A stretch of DNA of 64,000 nucleotides from Methylacidiphilales bacterium (lineage in GTDB: Bacteria > Verrucomicrobiota > Verrucomicrobiia > Methylacidiphilales > UBA1321), in contig JAJSLK010000061.1 in NCBI GenBank assembly GCA_021272165.1, forward strand, positions 62,001 through 126,000. The letters are read 5' to 3'. Below, one piece after another: positions 44,205-51,469 of this stretch. Under the pieces are notes generated by a model. That model did no database searches. It had not been told where the DNA came from and saw nothing but the letters and a program-made list of their open reading frames with translations. Numbering within the stretch: the first letter of the stretch is position 1; the number at the start of each line of letters is the position of its first letter. Position numbers and translations under genes: made by a program.

Positions 44205-45464
44205 ATGAAACCATCGACTTATCTAAAAAATCTTCAGCTCTCCACAAACTGGCGGGCGCAATACAATCCGCTGCGGGGCCTGACCATCGCGCAACTGGTG
44301 GCGATGCTGGAGGCCGGCGAGCGGGGCAATTATGCGCGGCTGCAATGGCTCTACCGTTTTGTGGAGAAGCGGAACGCGACGCTGCGGGCGGTGTTGCAGC
44401 GGCGGCGGGCGGCGTTGACGCGGCTCGACTGGGACATCCGGTTTCGCGAGGCGGCGCCGCAAGGGCGCGGATCGAGGACGCTGGCGGCGCGGCAAGCGAC
44501 GGTGCTGCGGGAGGCATACGAGCGGATCGGCAACCTGCGCGAGGCGGTGAGTTTCCTGGCGCTGGCAGAGTTTCGCGGATACGCGCACCTGGAGCGGCAT
44601 CTGGACGCGCAGGGCCGGACGATCCGGTTGCAGCCGGTGCCGCAGTGGTTCTGGGCGCGGTTGGGGCCGGAGGCGCCCTGGCAGTACAACGCGCAGGCGC
44701 GTCCCGGGCTGCCGATGCCGGGTGATCCGGTGCTGGACCCGGAGCGGTTCATCGTGCGCGAGAGCGCCGCGCCGATCGACGAGGTGGCGGTGATCGCGCA
44801 TGTGCGGCAGAGCCTGAGCCAGAAGGATTGGGACGGCTTCGTGGAGACGTACGGGTTGCCGCCTCTGTTCCTGGAATTGCCGCCGGACATTCCGGCGGAG
44901 AAGGAGGCCGAGTACCAGGCCCAGGCGGAGGCGATCATCGGCGACGCGCGCGGGACGGTGCCGCACGGGACGCGGATTCACACGGTCGATTCGGGCGCGC
45001 GCGGGCAGAATCCGTTCGCGGAGCATTAGCGTTACCAGGACGAGATGATCGTGCTGGCGGCGACGGGCGGAAAGCTGACGACGCTGGCCGAGCCGGGAAC
45101 GGGAACGCTGGCGGGTTCGGCACACCAGCGGGCGTTCGACGATCTTACGGAGTCGGAGGCGGCGCTGATCTCGGAGATTTTCCAGGAGCAATTGGATCGT
45201 CCGCTGCTGGCCCGGCATTTTCCGGGTCAGGCGCAACTGGCCTATTTCGAGATGTCGATGACGCGGTCGCTGGACGCGGCCGATGTGATCGACCAGGCGC
45301 TGAAGCTGGCGCGGGCGGGATACGAGATCGACCCGGCGGAGCTTTCGGAGAAGACGGGTTACCGGCTGCGGTTGCGGAATTATGCGCTGACGCCGATTCC
45401 CCGCGCGCCGATGCCGGAACCGGAAACGGCGGATGAGCCGGAGCCGGTGGAACAGGAGATTTGA
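44205..45464 (+). CDS. Phage portal protein (DUF935/Mu gp29-like), interrupted by an in-frame amber codon
   Basis: The reading frame is continuous from ATG 44205 to 45464, 419 codons, except for TAG at 45027-45029 (codon 275). The 5' part (274 residues) has the gp29 opening LTIAQLVAMLEAGERGNYARLQWLYRFVEKRNATLRAVL and RFIVRESAAPIDE. The part after the stop resumes without a shift as RYQDEMIVLAATGGKLTTLAEPGTGTLAG, which is ordinary portal sequence, and ends in a Pro/Glu-rich tail. Either this is a nonsense mutation or sequencing error, or the codon is read through or recoded. An ATG at 45045 could start a separate 139-residue product. Confidence 0.8.
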
Positions 45465-45467
45465 ATT

Positions 45468-46484
45468 TTGAGCGAAAGACTTTTTATCATGAACGAAACA
45501 ACTTCCTTTGCCCCGGCGCCGGACGGCTGGTTTCACATCGCGCCGCACGGCACTTTTCCGCACCCGACAGGTGCGCTGCAGGTGATCGACGCGGAGGCGT
45601 GCGAGGCGATGCTGGCGACGTTTCGGGAGGAATCGCGGCAGCCGAATTTTCCCGGACTGCTGGTCGATTTCGACCATGCGTCGCACGATCCGGCGCGACC
45701 CACGACAGCGGCGGGCTGGATCGGCGCGCTGGAGCATCGCGGTGACGGGCTTTACGCGCAGATCCGCTGGTCGGACCTGGGGCAGCAGGCGTTGACGGGC
45801 GGCCGTTACCGGCTGGCGTCGCCGGTGTGGAACCGGGCCGATTGCGATCAGTGGATGGCGGCCGGTTCTGATGGCCGCGAGGTCGCGCATTTGCGTCCGC
45901 GGCGGCTGGACCGGCTGGCGCTGACAAACGATCCGAACCTGCCAGGGCTGGCACCGCTGTCGAATCGCTTAATCCATTCAGCGGCGGTCGAGGACCGTCG
46001 CCCTTTAGTCAACGAAACCTATTCACCCATGAATCTACGAAACGAAATTCTTCAACATTTACAATTGCCCGCGTCGACGACGGATGCCGAGATCGCGGAG
46101 GCGATACGGCATCAGGCGTCCGAGCTGGAATCGTTGCGCAATCGCTGCCAGCGGCTGGCGGAGGTGCAGGCGGAGAACGACCTGGAGCGCTTTGCCGAGG
46201 TCATTACGAATCGCGATGTGGTGCGCGCGCAGTTGCTGGCGAACCGCGAGGCGACACTGGCGTTGCTGAACGCGCTGCGCCATCCGGAGCCGGCAGCGCC
46301 GTTGCATCAGCCGCATTTGTATCGGCCGAATCTTCACCTGCTGAGTCCGCTGGCGCCGGAACCGCAGTCGGCGGCAGCCCGGAAAATTGCGAATCGCGCG
46401 CGGCAGTTGCAGAGCCAACTGAAGATCGGACATCACGCAGCGTTCCGCATGGCGGAGGGCGAGGCGGAGACGGAGGTGGCCTAA
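45468..46484 (+). CDS. Phage protease/scaffold (Mu gpI-like)
   Basis: 338 residues. The start TTG at 45468 has GGAG 9 bases upstream; an ATG at 45489 is the alternative. Residues about 20-165 resemble the Mu gpI prohead protease (LLVDFDHASHDPARPTTAAGWIGALE, GLYAQIRWSDLGQQALTGGRYRLASPV). A repeat B copy (45982-46002) is then read in frame, and from residue 188 (MNLRNEILQHL) a helical, coiled-coil-like region follows, typical of a scaffold. The ATG at 46029 could start the scaffold alone, as in Mu I/Z. Confidence 0.8.
   Translation: MSERLFIMNETTSFAPAPDGWFHIAPHGTFPHPTGALQVIDAEACEAMLATFREESRQPNFPGLLVDFDHASHDPARPTTAAGWIGALEHRGDGLYAQIRWSDLGQQALTGGRYRLASPVWNRADCDQWMAAGSDGREVAHLRPRRLDRLALTNDPNLPGLAPLSNRLIHSAAVEDRRPLVNETYSPMNLRNEILQHLQLPASTTDAEIAEAIRHQASELESLRNRCQRLAEVQAENDLERFAEVITNRDVVRAQLLANREATLALLNALRHPEPAAPLHQPHLYRPNLHLLSPLAPEPQSAAARKIANRARQLQSQLKIGHHAAFRMAEGEAETEVA
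45982..46002 (-). repeat. Repeat B copy, inverted orientation
   Basis: Arms GCGGCGGTC and GACCGTCGC around GAG, the reverse of the copies that precede start codons. It lies in frame inside the protease/scaffold gene, 26 bases before the internal ATG at 46029. Confidence 0.7.
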
Positions 46485-46489
46485 AAAAT

Positions 46490-46522
46490 CCGTCATCCTG
46501 AGCTTGTCCAAGGATCAGGTCA
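46490..46522 (-). repeat. Repeat C copy 3, inverted
   Basis: CATCCTGAGCTTGTCCAAGG just after the protease/scaffold stop, the reverse of the copies at 41748, 41873 and 50316. Confidence 0.7.
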
Positions 46523-46561
46523 GTTATCCGATTTAAAACCACAAAACTTCTTACTTCAATT

Positions 46562-46990
46562 ATGAGTCAATCCAATACCCATCAAGGTGACATCCTGGTC
46601 ACTGCGAACGAGGATCTCTCCGCCCTGGCGGATGTGCTCGTCGTTCCGTACAACAATTCGGGCTCGCTGGTCGTGACACGGCCGGCGGCAAACAACGATT
46701 ATGCCGTCTACGTGCTGGTTTACGGCGCGACGCCCGGCGGCAAGGCGACGGTGCGTCCGCTGAATCCGGACTGGACGGTGCGGGTGGTCGCGAAGGGAGC
46801 GGGCAATCCGGGCGATCTGCTGGTGCTGGCGGACGGCGTGACAACGGCGGCGGACAAAGGGAAGGTGCGGTCGAAGGCAACATTAACGGTCGGTTCCGGG
46901 ACATATCGGCTGGTGGGGATCGCCGAGGAGGCGTTTGTCGACAGCCAACTGGTGCGGATGCGGCCGACATTCGGGACGGTGACGGTTTAA
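46562..46990 (+). CDS. Putative capsid cement/decoration protein
   Basis: 142 residues. Beta-rich and Gly/Ala/Val-rich (GDILVTANEDLSALADVLVV, VLADGVTTAADKGKV, YRLVGIAEEAF), with the layout of DUF2190-like cement proteins that stabilise phage heads. The position between protease/scaffold and major capsid agrees. The call depends on context and composition. Confidence 0.6.
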   Translation: MSQSNTHQGDILVTANEDLSALADVLVVPYNNSGSLVVTRPAANNDYAVYVLVYGATPGGKATVRPLNPDWTVRVVAKGAGNPGDLLVLADGVTTAADKGKVRSKATLTVGSGTYRLVGIAEEAFVDSQLVRMRPTFGTVTV

Positions 46991-47034
46991 TTTCACTCCG
47001 CCGCGGTGTGCGCGGTATTAACGACGAAAATTCC

Positions 47035-47051
47035 GCGGCGACGATCGCCGC
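47035..47051. repeat. Hairpin ahead of the major capsid gene
   Basis: A perfect 7-bp hairpin, arms GCGGCGA and TCGCCGC around CGA, 17 bases before the capsid ATG. It looks like a relative of repeat B (GCGGCGGTC arms), also followed by a short AT-rich leader. Confidence 0.5.
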
Positions 47052-47068
47052 ATCATAGAAAAATCATT

Positions 47069-48001
47069 ATGCCTAGTTTATCCGAAATTACTTCCAGCCC
47101 AATGCTGCGGGAATTCGCCCAGGGCGCGGCCCAGTCGGCTGTGCAGCCGGTGGCCGATTTTCTCGCGCCGACGGTCGAGGTGCCGACGAGCATCGGCCGC
47201 TACAAAATTTACACGGAAAAAAACCGGTTCCTGCCGCCCGACACGTTGCGGGCCATCGGCGGGCGGGCAACCGTGCTGAGCTTTGACGCGACTGACGCGA
47301 CTTACAACTGTCAGCCGAACGCGCTGGACTTCCCGATCGATTATCTGGAACAGATCGAGGAGGCCGCGCTGACGAACGCGCTGATGGAGGGCGCGACGAT
47401 CGTGGCCGAGGTGGCGGCGCTGACGCACGAGCAGAACGTGATCAACACAGCGCTAAGCGCGACGACGTCGGGCGCGCTGAGCAAGACGTGGTCGGGTTCG
47501 AGCGGGAGCGATCCGATCGACGACATCGACCAGCAGATCCTGAGCGTGATCAAGGCGGCGCGGTACGGTTCGCTGATGGGCGTGGGCGTGCTGTTCGGCG
47601 CCGGGGCCTGGCGGCTGTTCAAGAACGCGCCGAACGTGCGGGGCCGCTTCGTGGCGGCGGGTGATTATGCGATTCCGAACGTGACGCCGGCGGAGGCGAC
47701 GAAGCTTTTCGTGGGCAATCCCGAGGTGCGGACGTCGTACATGGTGGTGGACACGGCGAAGGAAGGGCTGGCGCCGAGCATCAGCTTCCTGCTCGATACG
47801 TCGGTGCTGATCTTTGCGCGGCTGCAGAATCCAACGCGGCGCGATCCGTCGTTCATGAAGACATTCCGGTTGATGGGCAACTACATGGTGCCGGGCTCGT
47901 ACGTGCGCGATGACGGGCGCGTCGAGGTGGCGAAGTTCGACTGGAGTGAGGCGATTGCAATTACCAACAGCTCCGCCGCGCAACTGCTCACCGTTTCCTA
48001 A
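47069..48001 (+). CDS. Phage major capsid protein
   Basis: 310 residues from ATG 47069 (MPSLSEITSSPMLREFAQG). Features of a Mu-T/major-capsid-like shell protein: an extended N-terminal arm, PTVEVPTSIGRYKIYTEKNRFLPPDTLRAIGG, NALDFPIDYLEQIEEAALTNALMEGATIVAEVAAL, and VVDTAKEGLAPSISFLLDTSVLIFAR near the C terminus. Position after protease/scaffold and cement genes supports it. No cleavage site is visible by eye. Confidence 0.8.
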   Translation: MPSLSEITSSPMLREFAQGAAQSAVQPVADFLAPTVEVPTSIGRYKIYTEKNRFLPPDTLRAIGGRATVLSFDATDATYNCQPNALDFPIDYLEQIEEAALTNALMEGATIVAEVAALTHEQNVINTALSATTSGALSKTWSGSSGSDPIDDIDQQILSVIKAARYGSLMGVGVLFGAGAWRLFKNAPNVRGRFVAAGDYAIPNVTPAEATKLFVGNPEVRTSYMVVDTAKEGLAPSISFLLDTSVLIFARLQNPTRRDPSFMKTFRLMGNYMVPGSYVRDDGRVEVAKFDWSEAIAITNSSAAQLLTVS

Positions 48002-48064
48002 TCTTACAACTCCAAAGGCCGGATCCGTCCAACCCGGACCGGCTGCAGGAGAGAAAATTCCCTT

Positions 48065-48508
48065 ATGGCATGGATAACTCCAAGTGAGAGCGATGTGCTG
48101 ACAGTGCTGTCCGAGACGGAGCTGGCGACGTATCGCGCCGCGGCGACCGCAAGCGGCCAGGCCGATCCCGTGGCGCCGACGCTGGCGCAGGTAATCGACC
48201 TGGTGCGTGGTTACGTGGGCGCATACAAGCCGAACACGCTCGGGCTGCCGGGAACAATTCCGCAGAAATTGCTGGCTCCGGCGCTGGACCTGGTGGCGGT
48301 GCGGCTGCCGCAGCGGGTGGGTGTGCCGCCGAAGGACGTGCGGCAGATGGCGGCGAGCCGAGCGGTGCGGCTGCTGGAGCAGGTGGCGGCGGGTATTTTC
48401 AACATCGAGGAGCCCGACTCCCCGACGCTGGAAACGACGTCGGCGCCGAGCCCGAGCATCGTGGCGCGGCATCGTCACTTTACCCCGCGCAGTGAGGAGG
48501 GGGTCTAA
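48065..48508 (+). CDS. Putative head-tail connector (DUF1320-like)
   Basis: 147 residues. The opening WITPSESDVLTVLSETELATYR, followed by VIDLVRGYVGAYKPNTLG and DVRQMAASRAVRLLEQ, resembles DUF1320/gp36-type connectors of Mu-like phages. It directly follows the capsid gene and is preceded by a good Shine-Dalgarno (CAGGAGAG). Its stop is 1 base before the next start. Confidence 0.6.
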   Translation: MAWITPSESDVLTVLSETELATYRAAATASGQADPVAPTLAQVIDLVRGYVGAYKPNTLGLPGTIPQKLLAPALDLVAVRLPQRVGVPPKDVRQMAASRAVRLLEQVAAGIFNIEEPDSPTLETTSAPSPSIVARHRHFTPRSEEGV

Positions 48509-48509
48509 G

Positions 48510-49190
48510 ATGCCGAGCGTCCTGACTTCGATCCAACAGGAAATCGCGGACCGGCTGCTGGCCGATCCGTTCTTCGCGACGATTCCGGTGTTGGTGGAGA
48601 ATCCGCGCGATGTGACCTATGAGCTGGAAGCCAGCGTTTCGGCGGCGGGGACGTGGGCGGAGGTGCTGGTGCCGGAGGCAGTGGTGAGCGCATCGACCGC
48701 GCCAGGGCCGATCTTCGACCCGGTGGAGATTGCGATCCGGGTGCGGGAGAATATTCCGGTGGCATCGGGACCGCACGCGCTGGAGGTGGCGGAGACAGCG
48801 CTGGCGCTGCTGCATCTCTACCGGCAGACAACAATCAACGAGGTGTTGAGCGCGGCGCCGAAGGCGTTGGGGCGGATCAATGAGCCGAACGTGGTGGCGT
48901 ATGAGGCGCGGGTGCGGACGCAGGCGGGCGCAAGTTACGCGGTGCCGCAGCTTGACGCGCCAACGATCAGCAGCGCCGGTTCGGTCTCGCCGCAGACGGT
49001 GACGCTGGCGTCGGACCAGCCGGGCGCGGCGATTTACTACACGCTGGATGGTTCACAGCCGGCGCCACGGTCGCCGACGTCGGTGCTTTATACGGCGCCG
49101 TTCACGGTGAGCGCGGCGGCACAGTTGCGGACGCGGGTGTGGCTGGCGGGTTTCATGGCGAGCTCGGAGGCGCGGGCGAGCTTCAGCTGA
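48510..49190 (+). CDS. Tail completion-like protein with a CHB_HEX_C domain
   Basis: 226 residues from ATG 48510. The N-terminal 150 residues (LTSIQQEIADRLLADPFFATIPVLVENP, LEVAETALALLHLYRQTT) look like a tail terminator/completion protein. From about residue 150 comes PTISSAGSVSPQTVTLASDQ then AAIYYTLDGSQPAP and SVLYTAPFTVS, the pattern of the chitobiase/beta-hexosaminidase C-terminal beta domain, sometimes found on phage and wall-binding proteins. Its neighbours are head and tail genes. Confidence 0.65.
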   Translation: MPSVLTSIQQEIADRLLADPFFATIPVLVENPRDVTYELEASVSAAGTWAEVLVPEAVVSASTAPGPIFDPVEIAIRVRENIPVASGPHALEVAETALALLHLYRQTTINEVLSAAPKALGRINEPNVVAYEARVRTQAGASYAVPQLDAPTISSAGSVSPQTVTLASDQPGAAIYYTLDGSQPAPRSPTSVLYTAPFTVSAAAQLRTRVWLAGFMASSEARASFS

Positions 49191-49196
49191 ACTGCA

Positions 49197-49235
49197 TGAC
49201 GGAATTACCAAATTTGACGGAATGAACGGAATTTT
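49197..49235 (+). repeat. Repeat D copy
   Basis: GACGGAATTACCAAATTTG then ACGGAATGAACGGAATTTTT just after the tail-completion gene; same core as at 43122 and 50929. Confidence 0.7.
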
Positions 49236-49294
49236 TAATGAGTCGCTAACGCGACAGGATGACACCGCCGTCCGGCGTGCGGTACCAAAAGATA

Positions 49295-49319
49295 CGGCGG
49301 TCCCAGACCGCCCCCTACA
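49295..49319 (+). repeat. Repeat B copy ahead of the tail-tube gene
   Basis: GGCGGTC and GACCGCC arms around CCA, then CCCCTACA ending at 49319. The start codon follows 10 bases later. The intervening leader has no GGAG-type site. Confidence 0.65.
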
Positions 49320-49329
49320 GAAAACATAG

Positions 49330-50265
49330 ATGCCGATCACACGAACGACTTTATTAAGCGGGCCGGCGGCAGCGACGTTCAACGGACACACATTTTTTGC
49401 TCGAGACGGAATTCTCGCGACGCCGGCCCTGGAGCTGGACGAGGTGGAGTCAGATGCGAACGGGTGGCTGGATGAGACGGTGGCGGAAGCGCCGGTGACG
49501 ATCCGGTTTACACCGTCGGCGCCGTTCGCCGATTTGATCGCGCTTTATCCATGGCTGGAGGGCGCGGCGGGGACGGCGTTGTTCGGAACGAGCGATGTGC
49601 CGTTAGTTTTGGTGGCGGCGAACGGGGTACGGCTGACATTTGCGGCGGCGGCAATCATCGAGATGCCGGAGCTGAAGTTGTCGGACCGGGGAACCGTGGC
49701 GGGAACGGTGACCTTCCTGGCGATTGGGGCGAGGGCGCAGGCGGTGACGGCGGCGAATCGTTTTGTGGCCATTGATATCGCAACACCGCCAACTCCGCCG
49801 GCGGGTACGCCGCAACTGACGGATGATTTTGCGATTACCTGGAGCGATTCGCCGTGGGCGAGCCTGAGATCGCTGGAGGGCATAACGGTAAAATTTGCAA
49901 TGAAGACCAGGCCGGTGTGGTCGGATGCGAATGCGCTGCTGGACGTGACGCTGGAGAAACTAGCGGTGGAGGCGCGATTCACTCCGGCTTCGCCGGGCGG
50001 CCCGGCCGAATCGGACCTGGTCGCGGCGCTGCAGCTTCAAGGCGCGAACGCGCTGCCGGGGAGATCGCTGGCGGCGACGGCAAGCACCCTGGACATCGCG
50101 GGAGAGCATCTCTGGGTGCGGTTGCCGCAGGCGCAATTGGTTCGGGGAGAGATGGCGTTTGATGCGACGCAGCCGCGGATAGGTGAACTGGTTTTTATGG
50201 CGGAACGGGCATGGATGAACTCGGGTGCAGAGGCTCTGGCGTTGTTAACGGAGGGGATGCCATGA
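49330..50265 (+). CDS. Putative tail tube protein
   Basis: 311 residues, beta-rich (GHTFFARDGILATPALELDEVESDANGWL, LRLTFAAAAIIEMPELKLSDRGTVAGTVTFLAIG). Its position after the connector and completion genes suggests the tail tube. The sequence is not a recognised family by eye. The start at 49330 is not preceded by a Shine-Dalgarno but by repeat B. Confidence 0.55.
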   Translation: MPITRTTLLSGPAAATFNGHTFFARDGILATPALELDEVESDANGWLDETVAEAPVTIRFTPSAPFADLIALYPWLEGAAGTALFGTSDVPLVLVAANGVRLTFAAAAIIEMPELKLSDRGTVAGTVTFLAIGARAQAVTAANRFVAIDIATPPTPPAGTPQLTDDFAITWSDSPWASLRSLEGITVKFAMKTRPVWSDANALLDVTLEKLAVEARFTPASPGGPAESDLVAALQLQGANALPGRSLAATASTLDIAGEHLWVRLPQAQLVRGEMAFDATQPRIGELVFMAERAWMNSGAEALALLTEGMP

Positions 50266-50315
50266 AAGCGGGTAGCGGCTTCGTGTGCCCTTCAACAAAT
50301 TGCTTCGGACTATCT

Positions 50316-50349
50316 GAACTGATCCTTCGACAAGCTCAGGATGACTGAA
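50316..50349 (+). repeat. Repeat C copy 4
   Basis: ATCCTTCGACAAGCTCAGG then ATGACTGA between the tube gene and the 50366 gene, matching copies 1-3. Confidence 0.7.
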
Positions 50350-50365
50350 TTTTGAAATAAGATTT

Positions 50366-50917
50366 ATGCGAATTTCTTTAAATAATATCTGGCTGACGAA
50401 TGACGGATCGGCGGCATTGCAGACATGGACGGACGCGCACGATGTGCGGTTGAACGGGCGTCAGATGGTGCAGGACGCGGAGTTTCTGCGGGCGGTGGCG
50501 GCCCAGCCACTGGCCCGGGGGAACCTGGTGAATCTTCTGCAGTTCACGGTGACACGGCAGCACGCGAGCGTGGCGGCGGCGGCGGCGTTTTTGCTGACAG
50601 CGTTCGGATCGCTCCCGACGAGCGGGCAGGCGACGATTGTTTGCGGTGCCTATGGGGAGTCGACGCTGACCTGCACATTTTCGGCGGTGCTGGAGGCGAT
50701 GCCGGAGAGTGTTTTTCACGGGACGCGGACGGATACGACGTTCGTGTTGCGCGGAGGTACGATCACGTCGCTGTCGCCCCTGGTGGAGAGCGCGGTGGAC
50801 GGGGCCTCATTTCAGATCGGTTACGGTGCGCCGCAGGGCGGGACGCTGGATGGCGGCAATCTGGCGGATGCGCTGGCTCCGAGCACGCTGGACCTCGATG
50901 GAGGGGCGTTTTCGTGA
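50366..50917 (+). CDS. Phage structural protein, unassigned
   Basis: 183 residues, mixed alpha/beta (RISLNNIWLTNDGSAALQTW, QFTVTRQHASVAAAAAFLL, STLTCTFSAVLEAMPESVFHG). It lies between tube and Mtd_N-like genes. A tail assembly role is inferred from position only. No tape-measure-like length or coiled coil is present. Confidence 0.55.
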   Translation: MRISLNNIWLTNDGSAALQTWTDAHDVRLNGRQMVQDAEFLRAVAAQPLARGNLVNLLQFTVTRQHASVAAAAAFLLTAFGSLPTSGQATIVCGAYGESTLTCTFSAVLEAMPESVFHGTRTDTTFVLRGGTITSLSPLVESAVDGASFQIGYGAPQGGTLDGGNLADALAPSTLDLDGGAFS

Positions 50918-50928
50918 ATGAGGAAAAT

Positions 50929-50968
50929 CACGGAATTACCAAATTGATCGAAATTGACGGAATTATTT
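50929..50968 (+). repeat. Repeat D copy
   Basis: CACGGAATTACCAAATTGATC then GACGGAATTATTT directly after the 50366 gene, sharing the D core. Confidence 0.65.
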
Positions 50969-51028
50969 ATGAAGAGGGCGAACGACGGAGTTATGGGAGC
51001 AAGGAAAATATATCAGTCGGGCAAGTAA

Positions 51029-51054
51029 GCGACGGTCGTAGACCGCCGCTACAT
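51029..51054 (+). repeat. Repeat B copy ahead of the Mtd_N-like gene
   Basis: Arms GCGACGGTC and GACCGCCGC (eight of nine paired) around GTA, followed by TACAT. The next start codon is 11 bases after the CTACA. Confidence 0.75.
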
Positions 51055-51064
51055 CAAAAATTTT

Positions 51065-51469
51065 ATGGCTCAAAAAATTCAAATTCGGCGAGGGCTTGAG
51101 GCCCAGCGTTCCCTGATCACCCCGGACGTGGGGGAACCGCTTTTCACGACCGACAACAAGCAGCTTTTCATCGGCGACGGCGCGACGGCGGGCGGCCTTT
51201 TTGTCGGGGGCGGATCGCCGGTCGGTTATGTGCAGAAATTCCGGGGGACGAAGGCAATCGGAGCGGGGGCCGATTCGGTGGCGGTGACGGGGCTGGGCCT
51301 TCCCTCCGTGCCGGCGCAAGTGCTGGTGACGGTGCGGAAGGTGACGGGCGGGCTGAATCTTTTCGCGACCGTGCGGGATGATTCGATCACGACGGACGGC
51401 TTTACGGTTGATCTTTCGGCGGCGACGAACGCGGCGACGTACAAACTCGATTACCTGGTGATTCCATGA
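51065..51469 (+). CDS. Tail protein with Mtd_N-like N-terminal domain
   Basis: 134 residues. IQIRRGLEAQRSLITPDVGEPLFTTDNKQLFIGDGAT (residues 5-41) matches the N-terminal domain of major tropism determinant and related tail proteins, a small beta fold. The rest is short and beta-rich. Probably a minor tail or receptor-associated protein. It overlaps the start of the 718-residue gene by 4 bases (ATGA). Confidence 0.65.
   Translation: MAQKIQIRRGLEAQRSLITPDVGEPLFTTDNKQLFIGDGATAGGLFVGGGSPVGYVQKFRGTKAIGAGADSVAVTGLGLPSVPAQVLVTVRKVTGGLNLFATVRDDSITTDGFTVDLSAATNAATYKLDYLVIP

Noticed and set aside
45045-45464. A separate 139-residue gene after the portal stop
   Set aside because: It is in the same frame as the portal and continues portal-like sequence, so a single interrupted gene explains it better.
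51065-51469. A diversity-generating retroelement, suggested by the Mtd_N-like domain
   Set aside because: No reverse transcriptase, template repeat or C-type lectin variable region was found in the window.
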